This document shows positions 1 through 8,199 of a stretch of DNA of 64,000 nt, piece by piece. The translations under genes and the position numbers were made by a program. Every line of letters starts with the position of its first letter. Position 1 is the stretch's first letter. The stretch is from Nocardia araoensis NBRC 100135 (GTDB lineage: Bacteria > Actinomycetota > Actinomycetes > Mycobacteriales > Mycobacteriaceae): assembly GCF_000308435.1 (NCBI RefSeq), contig NZ_BAFR01000352.1:1-64000 (forward strand), written 5' to 3'. The notes beneath the pieces were generated by a model. The model searched no databases. It was not told the DNA's origin and worked only from the letters and a program-made list of their open reading frames with translations.

Positions 1-65
1 CGCAGACGAGTGCGACCGAGCGGATCGAGAATCGCGAAACGGAACTGGCCCGGGCCGCCGGGTAG
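1..65 (+). CDS. C-terminal end of an unidentified protein (partial)
   Basis: The frame starting at base 3 stays open from the window edge to a TAG at 63-65. It encodes about twenty charged residues ending ...ELARAAG. A terminator-like hairpin follows at 108-127, as expected for the end of a rightward gene facing the leftward PadR gene. No domain is visible in so short a piece, so no function is assigned. It could equally be non-coding flank. Confidence 0.3.
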   Translation, partial: QTSATERIENRETELARAAG

Positions 66-107
66 AAAACAGCCGCGTCACTGTGCCGCGACCTCGGTCC
101 CGACGGT

Positions 108-127
108 AGCGCCGAGGACGCGGCGCT
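108..127. terminator. Hairpin between convergent genes
   Basis: The arms AGCGCCG (108-114) and CGGCGCT (121-127) are perfectly complementary around a 6-nt loop. There is no real T-tract. The position between the end of a rightward reading frame and the stop of the leftward PadR gene (151) fits a bidirectional terminator. Confidence 0.4.
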
Positions 128-150
128 TCCTGGGAAGCCCGTCGCAGCCG

Positions 151-714
151 TCACACGTGCGCGGCGATCCGCCGATCGATCACCGACAGCGCGAACTCCG
201 CCCAGCGAATGTTCTCCTGCTCGAAGGAGATTCCGCGTAGCAGCGTGAGGTAAGGGCCGACTCGCTCGGCCTCGGCCAGGTACGCCTGCTCACTGCGGCC
301 GTCCAGCAACCGGGAACGCAGGCGTTCGTAGCGGGCCAGCTTCGACCTGGACCACTCCAGCTTGTCGGCCACCGCGGCGCGCACGGCAGGGGCGTCCTCG
401 GCGTCCATGCCCTGTACCTTCACCATCATCTCGTCGCGGATGGCGGTCGGTTTGGCCGGCTTCTCGACGAATTCGTGCAACGCCGCCCGCCCGGCGGGGG
501 TGATGGCGTGCAGGCGCTTGTTGGGCCTGCGCTCCTGCTGTACGACCCGGGTCTCGATGAGGCCATCGGCCGCCATGCGCTCCAGTTCCTTGTACAACTG
601 CTGGGGCGTGGCCATCCAGAAGTTGGCCACCGAGGCGTCGAAGCTCTTGGCCAGGTCGTAGCCGGACGCCTCGCCTTCCAGCAGGGCGGCCAGCACCGCG
701 TTGCGTAGCGCCAT
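151..714 (-). CDS. PadR family transcriptional regulator
   Basis: This 187-aa protein has an N-terminal winged-helix PadR domain (about residues 4-75, LLEGEASGYDLAKSF then QQLYKELERMAADGLIE) and a C-terminal helical dimerisation region (about 90-180) rich in charged residues. This is the two-part layout of the longer PadR/Vir-like subfamily. PadR proteins are usually repressors released by small phenolic or hydrophobic ligands. The gene is divergent from the redox operon starting at 837. The 122-bp gap contains two dyads (740-751 and 753-772), so autorepression plus control of the operon is the natural inference. The ligand cannot be read from sequence. Confidence 0.92.
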   Translation of the reverse strand: MALRNAVLAALLEGEASGYDLAKSFDASVANFWMATPQQLYKELERMAADGLIETRVVQQERRPNKRLHAITPAGRAALHEFVEKPAKPTAIRDEMMVKVQGMDAEDAPAVRAAVADKLEWSRSKLARYERLRSRLLDGRSEQAYLAEAERVGPYLTLLRGISFEQENIRWAEFALSVIDRRIAAHV

Positions 715-739
715 CTGCCCAGGCTACCACTCAAGAAGA

Positions 740-772
740 CTATTCAAATAGATGTCCTAAGATCTCTGGACA
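740..772. promoter_or_regulatory. Candidate PadR operator: two adjacent dyads
   Basis: Two perfect dyads lie side by side between the divergent PadR gene and the redox operon. CTATT-CA-AATAG spans 740-751 and TGTCC-N10-GGACA spans 753-772. The stretch 735-825 is also clearly AT-richer than its surroundings. PadR proteins bind inverted repeats in such divergent gaps. Assignment to this PadR is inference. Confidence 0.4.
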
Positions 773-836
773 CGGTCTAACTACCTCGATAATGTGCAAG
801 TCACCTATTAAATTTTTTTAGTAGAAGAGGTGGGAT

Positions 837-1253
837 ATGCACCCATTCCGGGCAGCCGTGGAAGCTCGCGACGAGGCCGCCATCGAGGCGCTGCTGGCCG
901 ACAGCGTGGTGTTCACCAGTCCGGTGGCGTTCCAGCCGTACCCGGGCAAGGCCATCACCGCGGCCATCCTGCGCGCGGTGATCCGCGTGTTCGAGGACTT
1001 TCGCTATGTGCGCGAGATCGCCGATGTCAACGGTCGTGATCACGCGTTGGTGTTCGAGGCCACGGTCGACGGGAAGCGGCTGACCGGCTGCGACTTCCTG
1101 CACGTCGACGAGGACGGCAAGATCGATGACTTCATGGTCATGGTGCGTCCGCTGTCGGCGGCACAGGCACTCGCGGCGCGCATGGGCGACCAGTTCGAGC
1201 GCATCAAAGCCGAAGCCGCCGCGCAGCTCGCGCGGGAGGCGGGCGGGGCGTGA
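837..1253 (+). CDS. SnoaL-like / NTF2-fold protein
   Basis: A 138-aa protein of the NTF2-like superfamily. It opens with a helix (HPFRAAVEARDEAAIEALLA) followed by the strand pattern typical of SnoaL-like folds (VVFTSPVAFQPYPGK, ALVFEATVDGKRLTGCDFLHVDEDGKID, MVMVRPL). Members are small polar-pocket enzymes or binding proteins. The active residues here cannot be assigned. The start follows a GAGG ribosome-binding site at 827-830. The stop overlaps the next start as GTGA, so translation is coupled to the FAD oxidoreductase. It is the first gene of a four-gene operon opposite the PadR regulator. Confidence 0.85.
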   Translation: MHPFRAAVEARDEAAIEALLADSVVFTSPVAFQPYPGKAITAAILRAVIRVFEDFRYVREIADVNGRDHALVFEATVDGKRLTGCDFLHVDEDGKIDDFMVMVRPLSAAQALAARMGDQFERIKAEAAAQLAREAGGA

Positions 1254-2737
1254 GCGACTACGACGTCATCGTCATCGGCGCGGGCAATGCCGGACTGACC
1301 GCCGCGGCGACTCTGCAACGCGCGGGCGCGCGAACCCTCCTGCTGGAGCGGCACAATATCCCCGGCGGCTGCGCGACCTCCTTCCGTCGCGGACGTTTCG
1401 AGTTCGAGGTCGCGCTGCACCAGCTGTCCGGCGTCGGCGTCGAGGGTCAGCCGATGTCGTTGCGGGAAGGGCTTTTCCAACAGCTCGGTATCGCCGACAA
1501 GCTGGAGTTCGTGCAGGAGCACGACATCTATCGTGCCGTGATCCCCGGTCGGCTGGATCTCACCCTGCCCGCGGACTGGGACGGTGCCGTCGACGCCATC
1601 GAGGCCGAGTTCCCCGGAAACCGCGACCGGGCCGCGAAATTCTTCGACCTGCTCCGGCAGGTGACCTTCTGGCAGATCGCCGCCATGCGGGGAATGCCGG
1701 TCGAGCAGATCGACCCGGTGCTGTTCGAGTACGGCTTGCGGCCGCTGAAGGACGTGCTCGACGAGTTCTTCGACGATGACCGCATCAAGGTCGCGCTGGG
1801 CATGTACTGGACCTATCTCGGGCAGCCGCCGTCGAAACTGCGGTTCCAGGATCTGGCGCTGACCTTGTTCGCCTACTTCGAGTTCAAGCCCTGGCATGTG
1901 CGCGGCGGGTCGCAGGCCATGTCCACCGCCGTTCTCGACGCCTTCCTCGCCGCCGGCGGCGACGTGCGGTTCAACACCGGCGTCGAAGCCGTTCTCACCG
2001 AGTCCGGGCGCGTCCTGGGTGTTCGGCTGGAAGACGGGTCGGAGATCACCGCTGCCGACGTGGTCTCCAACGCGTCGCTGCCGAGCACCTACGGCATGCT
2101 CGAAGGCATCGACGTCCCTGCCGCGGTCCGAAACGATCTGGCCACCAGGCGAATCGGTGTCTCCGGCTTCGTGCTGCACATGGGGCTGGACGCCACCCCC
2201 GCCGAACTCGGGTTCACCACCAGCACGACGTTCGTCAACATCGACGCCGACGACGACCGCACCTACCGTGCGTGGAAGTCGTTCGAGCCCGCACGGGGCA
2301 TCTGCGTCAGCTCCTACGATGTCGCGCCGATCGGATTCGCGCCCGCCGGCGCCACGCACGTCAGCCTGATGACGTTGCAGTACGCCGACATCTGGAAGAA
2401 CGTCGCTGCCTCCGAGTACGCGCGCACCAAGTTCGCCTACGCCGAAACCCTGCTCGACCTGTGCGAAACCATCACACCCGGCATCCGCGACGCCATCGAA
2501 GAGGTCGATGTCGCGACACCGTTGACGATGATGCGCTACCTCGGGCACCCGGGCGGCGCGATCTACGGCTATGACCAGGACGCCACCGAGGGCTGGCTGT
2601 TCCGCGACAGCGAACGCCGAACCCACGTCCCCGGGCTGCATCTGGCCGGTTCCTGGTCCGGCATCGGCGGATTCCAGCCCACCCTGGAGGCCGGTGCGCG
2701 CGTCGCCCGCCGCCTCCTGCGCTCCAAAGCCGCCTGA
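1250..2737 (+). CDS. CrtI/phytoene-desaturase-like FAD oxidoreductase
   Basis: A 495-aa flavoprotein with an N-terminal Rossmann FAD motif (DVIVIGAGNAGLTAAATL, then an acidic residue in LLLERH). The C-terminal FAD segment (LHLAGSWSGIGGFQPTLEAG) is typical of carotenoid desaturase, isomerase and amine-oxidase relatives. Length matches the NAD(P)/FAD-dependent phytoene-dehydrogenase-like group. There is no carotenoid gene nearby. The partners are a SnoaL-like protein and a flavin/2Fe-2S reductase, so a desaturation or redox step on a lipid or phenolic substrate is inferred, not known. The GTG start overlaps the upstream stop by 4 nt. A GGAGGA site in the 13-nt gap leads to the next gene. Confidence 0.9.
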   Translation: MSDYDVIVIGAGNAGLTAAATLQRAGARTLLLERHNIPGGCATSFRRGRFEFEVALHQLSGVGVEGQPMSLREGLFQQLGIADKLEFVQEHDIYRAVIPGRLDLTLPADWDGAVDAIEAEFPGNRDRAAKFFDLLRQVTFWQIAAMRGMPVEQIDPVLFEYGLRPLKDVLDEFFDDDRIKVALGMYWTYLGQPPSKLRFQDLALTLFAYFEFKPWHVRGGSQAMSTAVLDAFLAAGGDVRFNTGVEAVLTESGRVLGVRLEDGSEITAADVVSNASLPSTYGMLEGIDVPAAVRNDLATRRIGVSGFVLHMGLDATPAELGFTTSTTFVNIDADDDRTYRAWKSFEPARGICVSSYDVAPIGFAPAGATHVSLMTLQYADIWKNVAASEYARTKFAYAETLLDLCETITPGIRDAIEEVDVATPLTMMRYLGHPGGAIYGYDQDATEGWLFRDSERRTHVPGLHLAGSWSGIGGFQPTLEAGARVARRLLRSKAA

Positions 2738-2750
2738 CCGGAGGACAGAC

Positions 2751-3887
2751 GTGAAACACCCACTCGCAGAGCGATTCGACGGGGCGGCGGAGATCCTCGC
2801 CGAGATCGATGCCCGTATCGCCGATACGCGCGACCACCTCTCCGAAACACGCGCCACCATCGACGCCTACCACCCCAAGCGACTGCGACTGGTGGTCACC
2901 GCGATCGTCGAGGAGACCGCCACCACCAAGACCCTCCGGCTCGAGCGTGCCGACCAGTCGGAGTTGCCGCCCTTCCTGGCGGGCCAGTACGTCAACGTCT
3001 TCGTCGACGGCACCAGCCGCCCGTACGCCATCTCCTCCAGCCCCGCCCGACTGACCCACTACGACCTCACCGTCCGCCGCGTCCCCGGCGGACGAGTCAG
3101 CAACCTGCTCATCGATACCGTCCGGATCGGGCAGGTGCTCACCACCACCGGCCCGATGGGCACTTTCCACCACAACCCGCTCTTCCACGGCGACGATGTG
3201 GTGTTCCTCGCGGGCGGTTCGGGCGTGGCCCCGGCCATGAGCATGATCCGGGAGATCGCCGACCGGGGCCTCGGCCGCACCTTCCACCTGATCTACGGCT
3301 CCCGTGACGACTCCGACATCATCTTCGGCGCGGAACTGGACGAGCTCGCCGCCGCGCACCCCGGCATCGACGTGGACCACGTCATCGCCGAACCCGCCGC
3401 AGGCTGGACCGGTGCCACCGGCTTCCTGACCGCGGGCACCATCGACCGGCTGGCGGGCGAACTCGGCGGCCGTATGGTCTACGTGTGCGGTCCGCAGGCG
3501 TTGTATCCCTACGCCCTCGAGCAACTCACGGCACTGGGCTACCCACGCAAACGTATTCGTTTCGAAGCCAACGGGGCGCCGAGTGACCCCACCGCCCAGT
3601 CACACTGGCCCGCCGGTGTCGATCCGGCGGAGGAGGTCACCGTCACCGTCGGCGCAACCACCTTCCGCACCCCGCGCAATCGGCCGCTACTGGACGCACT
3701 GGAGGACAACGGTATTCGTCCCGAGGCCGCCTGTCGTTCCGGCGAATGCAGCCTGTGCCGGGTGCGGATTCTGAAGGGCGAGGTGCACAACGCCGAAGAA
3801 GCGAAGCTACGGCTCTCCGACGCTCGATTCGATTACACCCATTCCTGCGTCGCCTACCCGATCACCGATGTGGAGCTGAGCCTGTGA
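2751..3887 (+). CDS. Flavin reductase with C-terminal 2Fe-2S ferredoxin domain
   Basis: A 378-aa electron-transfer protein. It has an unusual helical N-terminus (about 1-40), a ferredoxin-reductase-type FAD domain (RPYAISSSP), an NAD(P) domain (VVFLAGGSGVAPAMSMI and VYVCGPQ), and a plant-type 2Fe-2S domain at the C-terminus with the cluster pattern CRSGECSLC plus a distal Cys in THSCVAYP. Such three-domain reductases pass electrons from NAD(P)H to oxygenases or desaturases; the preceding FAD oxidoreductase is the obvious candidate partner. GTG 2751 was chosen because GGAGGA lies 5-10 nt upstream; a longer frame would run into the previous gene. The stop overlaps the next start (GTGA). Confidence 0.92.
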   Translation: MKHPLAERFDGAAEILAEIDARIADTRDHLSETRATIDAYHPKRLRLVVTAIVEETATTKTLRLERADQSELPPFLAGQYVNVFVDGTSRPYAISSSPARLTHYDLTVRRVPGGRVSNLLIDTVRIGQVLTTTGPMGTFHHNPLFHGDDVVFLAGGSGVAPAMSMIREIADRGLGRTFHLIYGSRDDSDIIFGAELDELAAAHPGIDVDHVIAEPAAGWTGATGFLTAGTIDRLAGELGGRMVYVCGPQALYPYALEQLTALGYPRKRIRFEANGAPSDPTAQSHWPAGVDPAEEVTVTVGATTFRTPRNRPLLDALEDNGIRPEAACRSGECSLCRVRILKGEVHNAEEAKLRLSDARFDYTHSCVAYPITDVELSL

Positions 3888-4693
3888 CCTACCGGACCTA
3901 TGTCGCGCTCGGCGACAGTCAGACCGAAGGCGTCGGCGACGGCGACGATCGGACCGGCTTGCGCGGTTTGGCCGACCGGCTCGCCGGACGTCTCGCGCAA
4001 GCCGATCCCGACCTGCTCTATGCCAACCTCGCGGTTCGAGGCAAGCTCGCCCGGCAGATCCGGGCCGAACAACTCGATGCCGCCTTGGCGCTGCGCCCGG
4101 ATCTCGCGACCGTGGTCGCCGGAGTCAACGACCTGCTGCGACCGGGATTCGACGCCGACGAGGTCGCCGGCCACTTGGACGCGATATTCGCCGCCCTCAC
4201 CGCACAGGGCGCGGTCGTGGCGACGCTGACCTTCCCCGACCTCGCGCGCATCACCCCGCTCGCGCGCCCGCTCGGCGGTCGGGTCACCGCGCTCAACCAG
4301 CGCATCCGTGCGGCGGCGGCACGGTACGGCGTCGTCGTCGCCGAAACCGCTCACCACGCCGCCGTCACCGATCCCCGCCTGTGGAGTCTCGACCGGCTCC
4401 ATGCCAACCCGCTGGGACATCAGCGCATCGCCGACGCCCTCGCGCACGCCCTGGGCCTGCCCGGCGCCGACGAGAGCTGGGCCGAACCCTTGTCGCCGCC
4501 GCTCCCCGCCCGCCCACCGCTGGCGGCGGTGATGACCGAACTGCGCTGGGCGACAACGTTTCTCGGGCCGTGGCTCGGTAGGAGACTCACCGGCCGCTCA
4601 TCCGGTGACGGACGCACCGCAAAACGCCCGCACCTACTCCCGGTGCACAGCCGCACGGCGACCGCCGCGTCCACGGACCGGTCCCAGCCGTGA
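3884..4693 (+). CDS. SGNH/GDSL-type hydrolase
   Basis: A 269-aa esterase-like protein. Block I is VALGDSQTEG with the nucleophile Ser, block III is GVNDLL, and block V is LDRLHANPLGH with the catalytic Asp-x-x-His. The catalytic set is therefore complete. There is no signal peptide, so it should be cytoplasmic. The last ~60 residues (RTAKRPHLLPVHSRTATAAS) are low-complexity and basic and lie outside the fold. The 4-nt overlap with the reductase makes it the last gene of the PadR-linked operon, suggesting deacylation or de-esterification of the pathway's substrate or product. Confidence 0.9.
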   Translation: MTYRTYVALGDSQTEGVGDGDDRTGLRGLADRLAGRLAQADPDLLYANLAVRGKLARQIRAEQLDAALALRPDLATVVAGVNDLLRPGFDADEVAGHLDAIFAALTAQGAVVATLTFPDLARITPLARPLGGRVTALNQRIRAAAARYGVVVAETAHHAAVTDPRLWSLDRLHANPLGHQRIADALAHALGLPGADESWAEPLSPPLPARPPLAAVMTELRWATTFLGPWLGRRLTGRSSGDGRTAKRPHLLPVHSRTATAASTDRSQP

Positions 4694-4837
4694 TCACGGT
4701 CCCGTGGCGCGCTGTGCGCTCCGGTGGCCCCGCATCCGTATCGGCGCTCGCCGGTCGCCCAGCTCACCGCCGCGAGACGAGTGACGCTTACCTGGCAGGT
4801 AATCGATCCTGGTCGATCCACATGTCACGATCGGATC

Positions 4838-5194
4838 ATGACCGCCTACGCCATAGCCCACCTGCAAGACGCCGCTCCGCACCCGGAGATCGCGGACTAC
4901 ATGGAGCGCCTTTCGGAGACCCTCGAACCCTACGGTGGCCACTACCTCGTGCACGCGACACCGCACGAGGTGAAGGAAGGCAGCTGGCCCGGCGCCGTGG
5001 TGATGCTCGGCTTCCCGGGGATCGCCGAGGCGCGGGCGTGGTGGGACTCGCCCGCATACCGGGAGATCGCGCCGCTGCGCACGCGGCACATCGAGGGTGA
5101 CCTCATCCTGGTCGAAGGCGTTCCCCCTGGCTACGCCCCGACCGCAGCGGTAGAAGCGATCCGGGAGGCAGCGCTCGTCGCCGACCAGCTGTGA
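4838..5194 (+). CDS. DUF1330 family protein
   Basis: A 118-aa protein matching the DUF1330 dimeric alpha/beta-barrel-like fold. Its core runs from PHPEIADYMERL through LEPYGGHYLVHATPHEVKEG and WPGAVVMLGFPGIAEARAWWDSPAYREI to R. This is the family hallmark (YGG..., F...AEA..W..S..Y). The role is unknown; relatives are ABM-like small proteins. The ATG at 4838 was preferred over upstream in-frame starts because the family begins here (TAYAIAHL). It sits 144 nt after the SGNH gene and may have its own promoter. Confidence 0.85.
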   Translation: MTAYAIAHLQDAAPHPEIADYMERLSETLEPYGGHYLVHATPHEVKEGSWPGAVVMLGFPGIAEARAWWDSPAYREIAPLRTRHIEGDLILVEGVPPGYAPTAAVEAIREAALVADQL

Positions 5195-5225
5195 CGTCCA
5201 GGGAGGTCGTCCCGCCTCCGCGCAA

Positions 5226-6731
5226 CTAGCCGGTTCCCGCGCCGGGCAGACGCACGGTGAACGCGGTGCGGCCGGGTTCGCTGGCCACCGAGATGTCACC
5301 GCCGTGCGCCTTGACGACCGCCGCGACGATCGCCAGACCGAGACCGGTGCTGCCCGCCCGCCGCGAGCGCGACGAGTCGCCCCGTGCGAAACGCTGGAAC
5401 ACCGTCGGCTGCAAGGCTTCCGGGATTCCGGGGCCGTCGTCGGTCACCTGCAGCACGGCTCCTCCGTCGCCGTGGAATTCCAGCGAGGTCAGCACCGTTG
5501 TGCCGGGTCCGGTGTGGACCCGCGCGTTGGTCAGCAGGTTCGCCAGCACCTGATGCAGCCGGGCCGCGTCCCCGGTCGTCACCACCGGTTCGTCGGGCAG
5601 CTCCAGATCCCAGTGATGTTCCGGGCCCGCGATATGCGCGTCGCTCACCGCGTCCACCGTGAGCTGGGTCAGATCCACCGGCTCGTGCTCGAGCCCGCGT
5701 CCGGAATCCAACCGGGCGAGCAGCAGCATGTCCTCGACCAAACCCGTCATCCGCCGGGACTCGGACTCCACCCGGGCCATCGCATTGGCCACCTCGCCGG
5801 GCACCTCGGCTCGTTTGCGTTGCGCGAGTTCGGCATAGCCGCGAATGGCGGCCAGCGGGGTGCGCAGTTCGTGGCTGGCGTCGGCGAGGAATTGCCGGAC
5901 GCGGGTCTCGCTGTCGTGGCGTGCCGACAACGCGCCCGTGATGTGATCGAGCATCCGGTTGACCGCCGCGCCGAGCTGTCCGACCTCGGTGCGCGGATCG
6001 GCGTCCGCGACCGGAACCCGCACCGGCAGCACGACCTCGCCGCGACGCAGTTCGAGTCCGGCCACCCGCGCGGCCGTCGCCGCGACCCGATCCAGCGGCG
6101 CGAGGGCGTGCCGGATCAGCCAGATACCGACCAGTGTCGCGACGATCGAGACGACCGCCGTGACGATCGCCAAGATCAACAGAACGCGCAACAGCGTCGC
6201 GTCGACGGCGGTCAACGGCAGACCGGTGACAACGACGTCGCCCGACCAAGTGATGTCCGCGACCACCCGATACCGGCCGTGCCCGCCGAGATCGACATCG
6301 ACCGGCTTCCCGGTGGCCGCCACCGCGGCGAGTTGCTCCTGCGCGGCCCGCGACAACGATTCCTGCGTGCCGTCGGCCGCGTTGCGGCCCGCCTTGGTGA
6401 CGCTTCCTCCGTGGACGATGGCGCCGATCATGTCGGGCTGGATGCCGCGCCGGTTGAGGAAGTCGGGTCCGGGCCCGGTGTTCGGCGGCGGTGGCGGGGG
6501 TGGAGGCAGCGGCGGCGCCTGCTCGCCGCTGGGGCGGGGTCCCAGGCTCGGGCCGCCGCCGACCTCGCCGAGCGAACGCTTCTGCACATCGATCAGTTCG
6601 GTGTCCAGTTGATGGACCAGGAACTGGCGCAGCGCGAATTCGGTCGCGGCGCCGATGCCCACGACCACGATCACCAGTAACAAGACCTGCCCGACCAGCA
6701 GGCGGGCCCGCAGCGACCAGCGCCGTGGCAT
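5226..6731 (-). CDS. HAMP-domain sensor histidine kinase
   Basis: This is a membrane histidine kinase. Order: TM1 (about 14-34), an extracytoplasmic region holding a ten-proline stretch (about 73-83), TM2 (about 180-205), HAMP, HisKA with the phospho-His in FLADASHELRTPL (His about 287), and HATPase_c with the N-box (LANLLTNARVHTG) and DDGPGIPE, GSTGLGLAIV motifs. It is cotranscribed with, and downstream of, the response regulator (stop 6751). ATG 6731 gives about 501 aa. GTG 6737 and GTG 6782 are in-frame alternatives, the latter overlapping the regulator by 32 nt. It belongs to the TcrY/TrcS-like actinobacterial group; the stimulus is unknown. Confidence 0.93.
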   Translation of the reverse strand: MPRRWSLRARLLVGQVLLLVIVVVGIGAATEFALRQFLVHQLDTELIDVQKRSLGEVGGGPSLGPRPSGEQAPPLPPPPPPPPNTGPGPDFLNRRGIQPDMIGAIVHGGSVTKAGRNAADGTQESLSRAAQEQLAAVAATGKPVDVDLGGHGRYRVVADITWSGDVVVTGLPLTAVDATLLRVLLILAIVTAVVSIVATLVGIWLIRHALAPLDRVAATAARVAGLELRRGEVVLPVRVPVADADPRTEVGQLGAAVNRMLDHITGALSARHDSETRVRQFLADASHELRTPLAAIRGYAELAQRKRAEVPGEVANAMARVESESRRMTGLVEDMLLLARLDSGRGLEHEPVDLTQLTVDAVSDAHIAGPEHHWDLELPDEPVVTTGDAARLHQVLANLLTNARVHTGPGTTVLTSLEFHGDGGAVLQVTDDGPGIPEALQPTVFQRFARGDSSRSRRAGSTGLGLAIVAAVVKAHGGDISVASEPGRTAFTVRLPGAGTG

Positions 6732-6750
6732 CAGCACCCGGCGCGCCGCC

Positions 6751-7500
6751 TCAGCCTGCGGGCTTGAGGACATACCCGGCACCGCGCAGGGTGTGGATCA
6801 TCGGCGCGCGTCCATTGTCGATCTTCTTGCGCAAGTAGGAGACATACAGCTCGACGATGTTGGACCGTCCGCCGAAGTCGTAACTCCACACCCGATCCAG
6901 AATCTGCGCTTTGCTCAATACCCGCTTCGGATTGCGCATGAAGAACCGGAGCAATTCGAACTCGGTGGAGGTCAGGACGATCATCTCGCCCGCACGGGTG
7001 ACCTCGTGGCTGTCCTCGTCGAGCACGAGATCACCGACCACCAACTGCGCGTCGCTGTTCTCGGTGGCCACGCCGGTCCGGCGCAGGAGCGAGCGCAGCC
7101 GCAGCACCACCTCTTCGATGCTGAAGGGCTTGGTGACGTAGTCGTCGCCGCCCGCGGTCAGCCCGGCGATGCGGTCCTCGACCGAGTCCTTGGCGGTCAG
7201 CAGGAGCACCGGCAGGTCCGGGTGTTGCGCGCGCAGTTTGCCGAGTACCTCGAGCCCGGTCATGTCCGGCAGCATGACGTCGAGCACGACCACATCGGGG
7301 CGGGCCTCACGCGTCTTCCCGACGGCGGTCCGGCCGTCACCGGCGGTCGTGACCTCCCACCCCTCGTAGCGCAGCGCCATCGACATCATCTCGGCCAGAA
7401 CTGGCTCGTCGTCGACCACCAGCACGGTGATGGGACTGCCGTCGGCGCGGCGCATGACAACTCGTTCGGCCGGCCCGTTCCCGGTGGTCGTCGCGGACAT
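6751..7500 (-). CDS. OmpR-family response regulator (TcrX/TrcR-like)
   Basis: A 249-aa regulator. The receiver domain (about 24-140) has the acidic pair in VLVVDDEP, the phospho-Asp at about 74 (VVVLDVMLPDM) and the conserved Lys in VTKPFS. The C-terminal winged-helix domain (about 150-245) ends ...HTLRGAGYVLKPAG, as in the mycobacterial TcrX/TrcR/PhoP class. An AAGGTG site precedes the ATG. It is the first gene of the two-gene leftward operon with the histidine kinase. A 242-bp gap separates it from the divergent secreted repeat protein, which is a plausible but unproven target. Confidence 0.94.
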   Translation of the reverse strand: MSATTTGNGPAERVVMRRADGSPITVLVVDDEPVLAEMMSMALRYEGWEVTTAGDGRTAVGKTREARPDVVVLDVMLPDMTGLEVLGKLRAQHPDLPVLLLTAKDSVEDRIAGLTAGGDDYVTKPFSIEEVVLRLRSLLRRTGVATENSDAQLVVGDLVLDEDSHEVTRAGEMIVLTSTEFELLRFFMRNPKRVLSKAQILDRVWSYDFGGRSNIVELYVSYLRKKIDNGRAPMIHTLRGAGYVLKPAG

Positions 7501-7742
7501 CGTTACACCTTGGCGACGAACGCTTGGGGTCCGCTGTGGCTCGGCTATGTGTTTGCTGTGAGGGCACGACCAGCGGAAACAGGCCCGTACGGCGGAGGCC
7601 CCGGTACCCGGTCCGGTCGGTTCACAGCCGGCGCACAGCTTCCGCCAACGAGGGACAAATGTTGAGGCTCAACGATTCTGGCGTCGGCCTCAGAGCAGTG
7701 GCCGATGGTTTCGGACCTGATCCGACAACAGGAGGAACGCAG

Positions 7743-8027
7743 ATGAGTTTCCCATCGAAGCTGGCAATGAGCGCCGTGGCCGGTGCGCTCGCGCTCGGCG
7801 CCCTCGGCATAGGAGCCGGTGTGGCCAGCGCTGACGCGCCCCAGGGACAGGGACCGGTGCCCGGTCAGCAGTGCCCGCCTCCCGGTGACCACCAGGGTCC
7901 GCCGCCCGGTGACCACCAGGGTCCGCCGCCCGGTGACCACCAGGGTCCGCCGCCCGGCGACCGTCAGGGTCCGCCGCCCGGCGACCACCCGGACGGCCCG
8001 CCCCCGCAGTGCCAGCCCGGACAGTGA
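7743..8027 (+). CDS. Small secreted proline-rich repeat protein
   Basis: A 94-aa exported protein with a Sec signal peptide (about 1-31, hydrophobic core AGALALGALGIGAGVASA, cleavage expected at ASA-DA). The mature part is almost wholly GPPPGDHQ-type octapeptides (five imperfect copies) between two Cys-containing ends (QQCPPPG and PPQCQPGQ). AGGAGG upstream of the ATG decides this start over longer frames. Mature proteins like this are common in Nocardia and mycobacteria and have no known enzymatic role; a surface or matrix role is only a guess. The two cysteines flanking the repeat could form a disulfide-closed loop. Confidence 0.8.
   Translation: MSFPSKLAMSAVAGALALGALGIGAGVASADAPQGQGPVPGQQCPPPGDHQGPPPGDHQGPPPGDHQGPPPGDRQGPPPGDHPDGPPPQCQPGQ
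7874..7995 (+). repeat. 24-bp in-frame tandem repeat encoding GPPPGDHQ
   Basis: Five contiguous imperfect units of 24 bp. The middle copies are almost identical; the outer ones differ by third-position changes and Arg for His. The period is exactly eight codons, so copy-number change would keep the frame. The repeat lies inside the secreted protein gene and is not a CRISPR array because no spacers are present. Confidence 0.85.
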
Positions 8028-8070
8028 CCCCTGCACCCGCAACACCTGAGCTGAACAACTGAACAAATCG

Positions 8071-8105
8071 AGCGCGGCGGTGGACCCGATGTCCACCGCC
8101 GCGCT
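8071..8105 (+). terminator. Strong hairpin terminator
   Basis: A perfect 15-bp stem (8071-8085 with 8091-8105, arms AGCGCGGCGGTGGAC and its complement) around a 5-nt loop, 44 nt after the stop of the secreted repeat protein. The T-run is weak (TTTC), as is usual in this GC range. It separates that gene from the STAND NTPase. Confidence 0.8.
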
Positions 8106-8199
8106 TTCGCGTGCTACTGCGCAGCCCGTTTTTCACATTGGCCGCCAGAGCATCTCGATTCGGCGGATAATCCTGGTGTTGGTTCGCATTGGGGGGTCG

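Noticed and set aside
1040..2860. Long leftward open frame opposite the FAD oxidoreductase
   Set aside because: It is antisense to a well-supported gene, has no recognisable domain and is low-complexity in composition; such frames are expected in GC-rich DNA.
5304..6680. Rightward 458-codon frame opposite the histidine kinase
   Set aside because: It is antisense to HAMP, HisKA and HATPase motifs and shows no domain.
7874..7995. Possible CRISPR-like array
   Set aside because: The repeats are contiguous 24-bp coding units without spacers inside a signal-peptide protein.
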